A stretch of 64,000 nt of DNA from Rhizobium sp. CG5 (GTDB taxonomy: Bacteria > Pseudomonadota > Alphaproteobacteria > Rhizobiales > Rhizobiaceae). The notes beneath the pieces are model-generated. The model ran no database searches, was not told the DNA's origin, and was given only the letters and a program-made list of their open reading frames with translations. The stretch covers positions 31,672-95,671 of the forward strand of contig NZ_JABAEF010000022.1 of assembly GCF_023701945.1 (NCBI RefSeq), given 5' to 3'. The translations under genes were made by a program, and so were the position numbers. Below, piece by piece: positions 56,679 through 64,000 of this stretch (within the stretch, counting starts at the first letter, position 1; each line of letters begins with the position of its first letter).

Positions 56679-57299
56679 ATGACAAGAGTGAGCGGCCTTA
56701 TGGCCAGCATCACAGCAGCAGCGCTTCTGGCGGTCATGAGTTCCGTCGCCAGCGCCGAAATGATCTCGCAGAAGACGATCAGCTATTTCCAGATCGGCGG
56801 ACGGACGGCCGAGGACCTCGACCGGGAACTGGAGCGCCACGGACCGTTCACCAAGAGCACCGGTTCCCGTCATCCCGGCGCGACCGAGATCAAATTTGGC
56901 GGCGAATTGACCTATGTCGAGAGCAACGGACGCTGTTCGATCGGCTCGATCAAGGTGACGCTGGAAACCCGGATTATTCTGCCGAGTTGGAAAAACCGCC
57001 GGAAGGCCGACCGGGACCTGGGCCTGATCTGGGATACGCTGTCGCGTGACATCAAGCGCCACGAAGAGCGTCATGCCGAGATTGCCCGGCAGCACGCCAG
57101 GAAACTGGAATCCGCCTTGCAGCGGCTGCGCCCGCAGCGCAATTGCGACATTATGCAGGACAAGGTCGCCGAGGCGACGGCAAAATCGGTCGAAGCCCAT
57201 GACAGCGACCAGATTCGCTTCGACCGGGTCGAATCAGCCAATTTCGAAAACCGCATGCTGCGCTTACTGCAATACCGGCTTTCACGGCAATCGCGCTGA
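56679..57299 (+). CDS. DUF922 family secreted putative zinc protease
   Basis: Protein of 206 residues with a signal peptide (MTRVSGLMASITAAALLAV ... ASAEM). The mature domain has the DUF922 pattern, ending in the metal-binding helix KRHEERHAEIARQHA (HExxH form HEERH). Two Cys (GRCSIG and RNCDIM) are in the usual disulfide positions. It is predicted to be a periplasmic metallopeptidase. The start is at 56679; an ATG at 56670 is equally possible. Confidence 0.82.
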   Translation: MTRVSGLMASITAAALLAVMSSVASAEMISQKTISYFQIGGRTAEDLDRELERHGPFTKSTGSRHPGATEIKFGGELTYVESNGRCSIGSIKVTLETRIILPSWKNRRKADRDLGLIWDTLSRDIKRHEERHAEIARQHARKLESALQRLRPQRNCDIMQDKVAEATAKSVEAHDSDQIRFDRVESANFENRMLRLLQYRLSRQSR

Positions 57300-57449
57300 G
57301 CGCCAAGGCGCCCTGACCCTCAAAATTTACCAGATGGAACACGGGTTGCATCGAAACCTGTGCGAAACTTGCGATAGTCCCTGTGAATAACGGGCAATTT
57401 CTCAGCGTAGCACTTGCTAAAAAACTTAAATACAACTGTCATGACAGTG

Positions 57450-57588
57450 TCATTCAGCAGTTCAGCCGTTGTGTTGTCTTCCCGAGTTCTCCTGGCGCAT
57501 CCTGGTGCCGCAGGTGTTCCTCCCTCGCCTGATGGCGATGCGCCCCTCTGCCTCGCTCCCCGTTCCTACGGAGAGCGGGGCTTTTTTT
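57450..57588 (+). ncRNA. candidate trans-acting sRNA (alpha-r8/MmgR or suhB-like)
   Basis: Gene-free stretch with the layout of rhizobial sRNAs: hairpin 57491-57514 (GGCGC/GTGCC core), an unpaired TTCCTCCCTC anti-Shine-Dalgarno stretch (57517-57526), a CGCC-TGAT-GGCG hairpin (57526-57537) and a final GC-rich stem (about 57556-57581) followed by seven T. The 5' end and the family are inferred; no clear promoter is seen upstream. The last hairpin also serves as a terminator for the DUF922 gene. Confidence 0.55.
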
Positions 57589-57592
57589 GCGC

Positions 57593-57913
57593 TCAGGCCT
57601 GGCGCTCGGGAACATGCACGACAAGGCCGTCCAGCCCCGCCGCCACCTTGATCTGACAGGAGAGACGGGAATTCGGCCTGACATCGACGGCGAAATCCAG
57701 CATGTCTTCTTCCATCGGGGTCGGTGCGCCGACGGCCGCCACCCAGGCGTCATCGACATAGACATGACAGGTGGCGCAGGCGCAGGCGCCGCCGCATTCG
57801 GCCTCGATGCCGGGCACGGAATTGCGGACCGCATTTTCCATGACGGTTGATCCCACGGCCGCGTCGAGTTCGAAACGCGTTCCGTCAAAGGCAACGATGG
57901 TCAGTTGTGTCAT
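57593..57913 (-). CDS. 2Fe-2S ferredoxin (adrenodoxin type)
   Basis: Electron carrier of 106 residues. Cluster ligands are C-x5-C-x2-C in ECGGACACATCHVY and the later Cys in RLSCQIKV, the adrenodoxin/FdxB spacing. Such ferredoxins supply Fe-S assembly or P450-type enzymes. No isc/suf or oxygenase gene is adjacent. The start is the ATG at 57913. It is convergent with the DUF922 gene and the sRNA. Confidence 0.93.
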   Translation of the reverse strand: MTQLTIVAFDGTRFELDAAVGSTVMENAVRNSVPGIEAECGGACACATCHVYVDDAWVAAVGAPTPMEEDMLDFAVDVRPNSRLSCQIKVAAGLDGLVVHVPERQA

Positions 57914-58113
57914 AAACTCGGTATCCAGACTTTTGCCAATTTAAAACCGGCGAAGTCATCCAACAAATCCCCAGGCCAGTCAACCTTAAGGCCGGGTAAA
58001 AAGGCCGGCATCGCGGTGGTCCGCCGCCGTTCGGCAAGGGCCATTCAGGTCCGGTCTGTCGACCGGTCCTGCCGCCCCTGCCCGCTGGCATGGTGGTCGA
58101 TCAGGGCGCTCGA

Positions 58114-58482
58114 TCAGCGGCAGAGTTTCAGAATGAAATTTTCCGCCTCGATGACGGCCGCGCCGACAGCGGCGAGGTTTGCAGCGTCGCCGCCACGATC
58201 CTCGACATCACCGGCAGCCTCGGACACCCGGAACGCACCGACGGCAAGGGCTGCACCTTTCAGGCGGTGCGCGGTGGCGCGAACCGTGTCGCTATTGTCT
58301 TCGATCAGGCCCTGCAGACAGCCACGGGCCTGGCGAGCGAACATCTGCAGCACTTCGATTTCCAGCGCCTTGTCCCCCATGGTCTGGGTGGCGAGATGGA
58401 CGAGGTCGATCGGTCGTGCTCTTGAGGGGCAACGGCTGCCGGAATTGTCGGGAGCGTCGAAGGCGATGTTGAGGGCTGCCAT
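58114..58482 (-). CDS. Hpt domain protein
   Basis: Histidine phosphotransfer protein of 122 residues. The phospho-acceptor is His72 in VRATAHRLKGAALAVGAF; helices before and after match a four-helix Hpt bundle. It has no kinase or receiver of its own, so it must work with other two-component proteins. The ATG at 58482 is favoured over a TTG two codons earlier. It is divergent from the RgsE/GPR-like gene, sharing the AT-rich control region. Confidence 0.88.
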   Translation of the reverse strand: MAALNIAFDAPDNSGSRCPSRARPIDLVHLATQTMGDKALEIEVLQMFARQARGCLQGLIEDNSDTVRATAHRLKGAALAVGAFRVSEAAGDVEDRGGDAANLAAVGAAVIEAENFILKLCR

Positions 58483-58963
58483 GGCCAAGTTGTCCTTTTC
58501 TTGTTTTGATTTATGCTGCGATCCTGGCGCTTAACCGTGGGAATCCGGTTAAATTGGGAACAGCCCCCAGGAAAAGTTAACGACATGGTTAATTTCCATT
58601 AAATGCCGCTAAAATATGACTTTTCGCTAAGATTTAGGGTTTAAAAATTGTTAACAAGTGCCTGACGCCTTTAGGATTGGCATAGTCGGTTAATTGTAAC
58701 AACATCGCGAATGTGTCACTACGATACGGATGGATTGGGCTTAAGGCGCAGAGCTTTGCCCCAAGACCGGACGGTGATATGAAAATTTCATCATTTCGCA
58801 GCAGAAAGCGGAAAGCCGGGATTGGATCCTGTCGGGAAATTGCGAACTGCGTAGCGGCGGGAGCGGAATTTCAGTGTTAGCCGTATTTGCCGCGCCCCTC
58901 CTGCAGGCGGCTTCTGGGAGCGTGGCAAGAACGGCCGTGTAGACGGTAACGAGGCGTAACTCT
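58483..58963. promoter_or_regulatory. divergent control region Hpt / RgsE-like
   Basis: 481 bases without a gene, clearly AT-richer than its surroundings from 58500 to 58700. It contains TTAACCG-N8-CGGTTAA (58531-58552, perfect inverted repeat), TTAACCAT on the minus strand (58585-58592) and several further GTTAA elements. These resemble CtrA sites. The part from 58740 to 58963 is GC-normal and shows nothing I can name, which leaves a long leader for the RgsE-like gene. Confidence 0.5.
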
Positions 58964-61900
58964 ATGGCGAACAACAAGATTAGCGAATCGATTGACGATA
59001 GCGCTTTTCAGGCTCTTGAAGCGGCCTTGCGGATCGAATTCGACGAAGACGAGACGCCGGCGCCAGAGAAGAAACCAGCGCCTGATGCACCGGAGGCCAA
59101 AGTGTCCGACACATCCAATCAGCGCCCTGCCAGTGCCCGGCAGACCGAACAGCGCCAGGCGAACCGGAGTGCGCCGCCACGCGGACCGCTGTCACCGGAG
59201 CCTGCTCCGAAGGCCCCGGCCTTTGCCCCCGCCAATGACGCCTCGCGGCGCTCCTCCTCCGCCATCCTGAAATCGCTCGAAGGCGCATCGATGCGCTCGG
59301 CGCTGCGCAATGCCACGCTGGTTTCGGTGGTCTGGGCGCTCGGTGCGGTCGGTCTTTCGCAATTGTTGTACGGCGCCCAGTTCTGGGCTGCCGCAACGGT
59401 TGCCGATTTCGTCGCCATGCCGGGCGTCGTTGCCATCCTGGTCGGCACGGTCCTGCCGGTCTTCCTGTTCTTCGCCTTCGCCATCATGATGGCGCGCGCC
59501 CAGGACCTGCGTAATGTCGCCCGCTCCATGGCCGAGGTCGCCCTGCGCCTGTCCGAACCCGAGACCATTGCCTCCGAGCGCATCATGACCGTCGGCCAGG
59601 CGGTTCGTCGCGAAGTGTCGGCGATGAACGAAGGCATCGAGCGCACCATCGCCCGGGCCACCGAGCTCGAGACCCTCGTGCATTCGGAAGTGACGGCGCT
59701 GGAGCGCAGCTACACCGACAACGAATTGCGCGTCCGCGGCCTGGTTCATGAACTGGGCTCGGAACGGGACGCCATCGTCAATCATGCCGAGCGGATCCGC
59801 ACCTCGATCGTCGGCGCGCACGAGCAGCTCAAGGAAGAGTTGTCGCTGGCAACCGAGGAAATCTCGGTTCGGCTGGCGACCTCCGGCGAAGCGTTTGCCT
59901 CGATGATCGATACGCGCGCCGCAGCCTTGATGGAGCGGTCCGATAATGCCGCGACCGCACTTGGCAGCCTGCTGACCGCCAAGACCGACGATCTGGTGCA
60001 GACGCTCGGCGCTGCCGGTTTCTCGCTGACGACCGAATTCGACACGCGCCTGCAGGGCCTGACATCGACCCTGTCGCAGCACGGCCAGGAGCTGCTCAGC
60101 CAGTTCGAGACGCGGGCTTCGTCGCTCGACGCCAATACCGAGAAGCTCAACGAGGCGCTCAGCGAGCGGGCAAAGCAGCTCAACGAGACGCTGATCGCCC
60201 GCACCCGCGAAATCGCCGACAGCCTGTCCAGCGGCGAAGCCAGCCTGACCGGTTCGCTCGACGGCGTTCTGTCCAAGCTCAATGCTTCGCTTGAAGAAAA
60301 GAGCGCAACCTTCCGCCAGAGCCTGCAATCGAGCGCCGATGATGCGATCGTCGATCTCGACCTGCGCTCCGGCCTGTTCGAAGATCGCCTGCAGGCGACG
60401 ATCGGCCAGGTCAATACGGCTTTCGATGACCGCGTCGCAGAATTTGCCAGCGCCTTCGACCAGCGTGCCGGATCGCTGGACAGCAAGCTGATGGAAAGCC
60501 TTGCCCGCATCAACGAGACGCTGAGCGGCGGTTCCGAGGCGATCGACGGCATCCTGAATTCCAGCATCGAGCGGCTTGGCTCCAGCCTGACCGACCAGTC
60601 CTTTGCCCTGGCCGTGGCCTTTGGCAGCGGCCAGGACGGCATCGACGAGGTCCTGGCGTCGCGCACCCAGGAAATTGCCACAGCCCTTGACCGCAGCACC
60701 CAGGAGCTTGCGACCACGCTCGGCCGCGGCGCTGAAGACGTGGCGACGAATCTTACCCGCGGCAACCAGGAACTGGTCGCCAATCTTGATCGTGGCAATC
60801 AAGAGCTGTCGACAAACCTTGGTCGCAGCAACTTGGAACTGGCCGCCAACCTCGAGCGTGGCACCCATGAGATTGCAACGACCCTGGCGCGCAGCACCCA
60901 GGAGATCGGCGAGAACCTGACGGCGGCCCATCAGCGGATCGACATCGTCCTCGCCGAGCGCAGCGATGCCCTCTACCACGCCCTGTCGTCCAACCAGACC
61001 CGCTTCGAAGAAACCCTGGGCAGCCGTTCGGAAGCGATCCTCAATTCGCTGTCGGGCAACCAGGAGCGTTTCGCCGAAATCCTCGACACCAGCACCGGCA
61101 CCATCGTCAACACCATGGCGGCCACCGAAGGCCGGCTGGCCGAGACGCTGGACCGTAAGGCGCAGGCGATCATCGAGACGGTCGCCGATGCGGACAACCG
61201 CATCGAAGCGGCGTTCAGCAACAAGGCCGAAGCGATCCGCAGCGCCTATGTGGAAAACCAGGAGCGGCTCGATCTGTCGCTCACGGCCCATGCCGATCAT
61301 CTGTCGAATACCCTCAATGCCAGCGGCACGAGAGTAGAAACGGCACTCGGCGACGGCATCCAGCGCATCGAGAGCGGCCTTCAGGCTGGCGTCTCGCATC
61401 TGGAAGGCACTCTCGGCGATACCCATGAGCGCATCCGCTCGACGCTCGACCAGCGCAGCAGTGCCATCCTGCTGGCCCTCAACGAGGCTCGCGAACAGCT
61501 CGAAACCACGCTGAACGAACAGGGCACGTCGATCGGCGCCACCGTCGCTGCCAGCACCGGCATGCTCGAAATGACGCTGGAAGATCATCAGGACGCCCTG
61601 CGCCTGGCGATCGACGCCAGCGGCCAGGCCCTTGACGAGCGCCTGCGCGGCACCGCCGGCGCCATCACCGGCCAGCTTGGTGAAGCGGCCGCCGAGATCA
61701 CCCGGACGGCCGAGGACTTCTCGGCCCGCGTCGCCGGCTCGGTCGGCGGCATGGCCAATCGGCTTGACGAAACCAGCACCCGCATCGAAGTCAGCCTCGG
61801 CACGCTCGAGGAGCGCATTCGCAACGGCCTCGACGGCGTCGATGCCCGCGTCGGTGATGCCGGGGAAAAATTCGCCGAAAAGCTGGCCGACAAGGTCTCC

Positions 61901-64000
61901 GAGATCGAGCGCGTCAGCGGCGATGCGACGGCACGGATCGCCCAGACGCTCGACGACGGAACGGCGCGCGTCGCCGAGACCTTCGACAGCCGTACGGCGA
62001 TGATCGACGAACGCCTGTCGACGATGGATCGGGCGCTCAATATCGGCCTGCAGAACGTCAACAGCACGATCGAAGGCAAGGCGGCGGGTCTTGCCGCAAG
62101 CCTGCGTGGCGCCGTGGCGGATGCCGCCAAGGAGCTCGACAGCGAGGCGCTGCGGTCGGCCGAACTGTTGAACAAGACCGGCTCGGATTTCGCCGACACG
62201 ATCGGCGCCAAGCATGCCGAATTCAGCCGCTCGGTCGAGGAACGCTCGCAGGAGCTTTCCGCCCGGATCTCCGAAACCCAGAGCCGTCTGGCCGGCCAGA
62301 CCGTGGCGCTCGCCCAGAGCTTCTCCGAGGCCGGCGACGCCATCGTGCGCAAGGTTGCCGATGCCGAAGCGCTGGTCGGCAATCGCGTCTCCAGCATTGC
62401 CAACACGCTCAGCGACGCCGAACAGGCACTGGAAGCGCGGGCTGCCTCGATCAAGGCATCCCTGTCCGGCAGCACGAGCGAGATCGCCTCGACGCTGGAG
62501 GCGGCCGAAACCGCGCTTGACGCCAGGGCCGCATCCATTCGCGCCGCCCTGTCCGGCAGCACCGACGAGATCCATGCCACGCTCGAGACTGTCGACAAGG
62601 CGCTGGAAGCGCGCGGCAACGCCATCCGTTCGGCACTCGACGAGCGGACCCGCGATCTGAATTCGATGCTGTCGAGCCGCTCGGCCGAACTGTCGCGCCT
62701 GATCGACGAGAAGGCCAAGCCGACCGTTGCCGAGTTTGCCGATATCGGCCGCGAGGCCGCGGAGCGGATCTCCTCGGCTGCCGAAGAGAGCGCTCAGCGG
62801 CTGCGGTCCGAGAACAGCGTGATGATCGATGCGATCGCCGCCCGCGCCTCGCACGCCGCGCAACAGCTTGGCGCTGCGGAAGACAGCCTGGCGGCCAGTG
62901 CCGGCAGCATGATCAACCGGCTTGCCGAGAGCAATTCAAGCATCACCGCCCTGGTCGACCAGGCCGCCGAAACGCTCTATGCCGCCGACCGGCAGTTTGG
63001 TGCAACCACCGACCGCCTGGCGGAAACCACATCGAAGGCAGCCGACCTGCTATCGACCTCCGGTCGCCTGCTCGACGGCAAGCTGGAAAAGCTGTCGGCC
63101 GTCTCCAACGAGGCGCTGGCGCAGGTCACCGGCATCGTCAGCCGCTTCGGCGACCATTCCAAGGTGCTTGGCCAGGCCTCCGAGCTGTTGGGCGCTGCCC
63201 AGTCGAACCTCGCCGGCACGCTTGAAGAACGCCAGCAGGCGCTGCGCGACCTTTCGGTCGGCCTCGTCAAGCGGTCGGAAGAGATCGAAATCACCATGAA
63301 GACGCTCGCCAATATGGTCGACACGGCTTTCGAGCGGGCCGAGCAGCGCTCCGGCCAGGTGGCTGGAAACCTGCGCCAGAGCATCCAGTCGTCGTTCACC
63401 GATATCGGCCAGATCCTCGGCGAGACCGAGAAGAAGGCCCAGGCCACGGCCGGTACCATGCGCGATGCGCTGATCTCGGCGGGCGAAGACGCCAATCGTG
63501 CCATCGAGAAGACGCTGACGGATGCGGAAAAGCGCTCCACGCAGCTGACCCAGCGGCTGCAGGGCGGCCTGTCCGCCTCGCTGTCGGATGTCGACCGTAT
63601 CCTCGAAGAGGCCGGTCGCAAGTCGGATGGCGCTGCCAACCACATGCGCGAAGCGGTGCGTCAGTCGGTCGAGGAGGCGCTTGGCCGCTTCTCCGGCGCA
63701 ACGGAAGAGATCCGCAAGTCGGCCATCGACATCCGCAAGGAACTGGACCTGACCCGCAACGAGCTGAAGCGCGGCGCCTTCGATCTTCCCGAGGAAGCCA
63801 AGGAAAGTGCGACCGCCATGCGGCGTGCCGTCGCCGAACAGATCAAGGCGCTGCAGGACATTTCGCAGCTGGTCGGCAAGTCGAGCCAGCATATGGAGAT
63901 CTCCGAGCCGGTGGCCCGCACCCTTGCCCAGGCGCGCCCGGTGGAGCCACCGGCTCGGAGATCTCCATATGCTGGCTCGACTTGCCGACCAGCTGCGAAA
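58964..64000 (+). CDS. rgsE: growth pole ring protein GPR/RgsE homologue, partial
   Basis: Open frame of 1,679 codons with no stop, running off the right edge. An N-terminal cytosolic region (1-110, Pro/Ala-rich after residue 30) is followed by two transmembrane helices (about 116-136 and 154-176) and then an almost unbroken Ala/Glu/Leu-rich helical repeat domain of apolipoprotein-like character. This is the layout of the about 2,100-residue Agrobacterium GPR and S. meliloti RgsE, which form a ring at the growing pole and are needed for unipolar growth. The last 50 or so codons lie in an inverted repeat and are not reliable. The large minus-strand frame across it is a shadow. Confidence 0.75.
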   Translation, partial: MANNKISESIDDSAFQALEAALRIEFDEDETPAPEKKPAPDAPEAKVSDTSNQRPASARQTEQRQANRSAPPRGPLSPEPAPKAPAFAPANDASRRSSSAILKSLEGASMRSALRNATLVSVVWALGAVGLSQLLYGAQFWAAATVADFVAMPGVVAILVGTVLPVFLFFAFAIMMARAQDLRNVARSMAEVALRLSEPETIASERIMTVGQAVRREVSAMNEGIERTIARATELETLVHSEVTALERSYTDNELRVRGLVHELGSERDAIVNHAERIRTSIVGAHEQLKEELSLATEEISVRLATSGEAFASMIDTRAAALMERSDNAATALGSLLTAKTDDLVQTLGAAGFSLTTEFDTRLQGLTSTLSQHGQELLSQFETRASSLDANTEKLNEALSERAKQLNETLIARTREIADSLSSGEASLTGSLDGVLSKLNASLEEKSATFRQSLQSSADDAIVDLDLRSGLFEDRLQATIGQVNTAFDDRVAEFASAFDQRAGSLDSKLMESLARINETLSGGSEAIDGILNSSIERLGSSLTDQSFALAVAFGSGQDGIDEVLASRTQEIATALDRSTQELATTLGRGAEDVATNLTRGNQELVANLDRGNQELSTNLGRSNLELAANLERGTHEIATTLARSTQEIGENLTAAHQRIDIVLAERSDALYHALSSNQTRFEETLGSRSEAILNSLSGNQERFAEILDTSTGTIVNTMAATEGRLAETLDRKAQAIIETVADADNRIEAAFSNKAEAIRSAYVENQERLDLSLTAHADHLSNTLNASGTRVETALGDGIQRIESGLQAGVSHLEGTLGDTHERIRSTLDQRSSAILLALNEAREQLETTLNEQGTSIGATVAASTGMLEMTLEDHQDALRLAIDASGQALDERLRGTAGAITGQLGEAAAEITRTAEDFSARVAGSVGGMANRLDETSTRIEVSLGTLEERIRNGLDGVDARVGDAGEKFAEKLADKVSEIERVSGDATARIAQTLDDGTARVAETFDSRTAMIDERLSTMDRALNIGLQNVNSTIEGKAAGLAASLRGAVADAAKELDSEALRSAELLNKTGSDFADTIGAKHAEFSRSVEERSQELSARISETQSRLAGQTVALAQSFSEAGDAIVRKVADAEALVGNRVSSIANTLSDAEQALEARAASIKASLSGSTSEIASTLEAAETALDARAASIRAALSGSTDEIHATLETVDKALEARGNAIRSALDERTRDLNSMLSSRSAELSRLIDEKAKPTVAEFADIGREAAERISSAAEESAQRLRSENSVMIDAIAARASHAAQQLGAAEDSLAASAGSMINRLAESNSSITALVDQAAETLYAADRQFGATTDRLAETTSKAADLLSTSGRLLDGKLEKLSAVSNEALAQVTGIVSRFGDHSKVLGQASELLGAAQSNLAGTLEERQQALRDLSVGLVKRSEEIEITMKTLANMVDTAFERAEQRSGQVAGNLRQSIQSSFTDIGQILGETEKKAQATAGTMRDALISAGEDANRAIEKTLTDAEKRSTQLTQRLQGGLSASLSDVDRILEEAGRKSDGAANHMREAVRQSVEEALGRFSGATEEIRKSAIDIRKELDLTRNELKRGAFDLPEEAKESATAMRRAVAEQIKALQDISQLVGKSSQHMEISEPVARTLAQARPVEPPARRSPYAGSTCRPAAK
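60659..60922 (+). repeat. eight tandem 11-residue (33-base) repeats in the RgsE-like gene
   Basis: Residues 566-653 consist of eight 11-residue units of the type RSTQELATTLG / RGNQELVANLD, with no indel between units. A second array of three 29-residue units (ALEARAASIKASLSGSTSE type) spans 62426-62686. Hendecads make long, nearly straight helical coils. Confidence 0.85.
63861..64000. repeat. perfect 55-bp inverted repeat at the window end
   Basis: Bases 63861-63915 are the exact reverse complement of 63946-64000, with a 30-base spacer. The right arm ends at the last base of the window, so the true length is unknown. The left arm is normal coding sequence of the RgsE-like gene; the right arm reads as its antisense. 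Confidence 0.95.

Noticed and set aside
58640..58656. TTAA-N6-TTAAC near 58641 as a CtrA box
   Set aside because: Spacing is six, not seven; counted only as part of the AT-rich region.
59192..62863. Very long minus-strand open frame (over 1,200 codons) opposite the RgsE-like gene
   Set aside because: Shadow frame: it is antisense to a repetitive Ala/Glu/Leu-rich coding region, has no recognisable domain, and the plus frame has a start, transmembrane helices and family character.

Overview
This window is a GC-rich, gene-dense chromosomal segment that reads as Rhizobiaceae (the Rhizobium/Agrobacterium/Sinorhizobium group, Alphaproteobacteria). The evidence is a split PurS/PurQ/PurL FGAM synthetase, a DUF1476 ATP-synthase zeta subunit, CckA, a rhizobial-type DksA with a TTG start, DUF1127 proteins, alphaproteobacterial promoters (CTTGAC-N17-CTATAT type), CtrA-type boxes (TTAA-N7-TTAA, TTAACCAT), GAAC-N7-GAAC type SOS boxes, and a growth-pole-ring (GPR/RgsE) homologue at the right edge. 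I saw no tRNA, rRNA, insertion sequence, prophage or CRISPR array. The species cannot be fixed from the sequence alone.

Layout. 1-3.7 kb: 3' end of rpe, a DUF2259 secreted protein, a small membrane protein, purB and an RBBP9-like hydrolase. 3.8-6.4 kb: a PAS-GGDEF-EAL c-di-GMP enzyme behind a CtrA-type box. 6.5-14.6 kb: the zeta subunit, then purC-purS-(coiled coil)-purQ, a lipoprotein, a divergent DUF1127/MocR-type regulator pair, purL, a BolA protein and monothiol glutaredoxin. 14.7-22.2 kb: a Bcr/CflA exporter, two tandem inositol-monophosphatase paralogues, ttcA, a ChbG/HpnK deacetylase with a GT2 glycosyltransferase, glutaminase and rpsD. 22.5-33 kb: TerC, a DD-carboxypeptidase, pepT-DUF1810, a HerA-type ATPase, DUF1127, an MFS transporter, a CNNM/CorC protein, murI and trmJ. 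33-39 kb: three tandem secreted paralogues, icd, a GST behind a possible SOS box, and a SulP transporter. 39-45 kb: alaS, recA and psuK-psuG. 45-54 kb: cckA, a FliO-like protein, dksA, a SixA-like phosphatase and ycjX-ycjF. 54-64 kb: a secreted protein behind a CtrA palindrome, folP-folB-folK, a DUF922 protease, a candidate sRNA, a 2Fe-2S ferredoxin, a lone Hpt protein and the GPR/RgsE-like gene, which runs off the window.

How it works together. Most genes are housekeeping: purine, folate and tRNA/amino-acid functions. A cell-cycle and cell-envelope theme runs through the window. CckA is the top kinase of the CtrA phosphorelay, and sequences resembling CtrA boxes lie upstream of the GGDEF-EAL gene, a small secreted protein gene, dksA and the Hpt/RgsE divergent region. 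RgsE/GPR organises unipolar growth in this group, and the DD-carboxypeptidase and MurI act on peptidoglycan.

The most striking raw-sequence feature is at the very end. The last 140 bases form a perfect 55-bp-armed inverted repeat inside the RgsE-like gene, reaching exactly the window edge. This looks like a fold-back chimera or rearrangement rather than normal coding sequence, and the last part of that reading frame should not be trusted.
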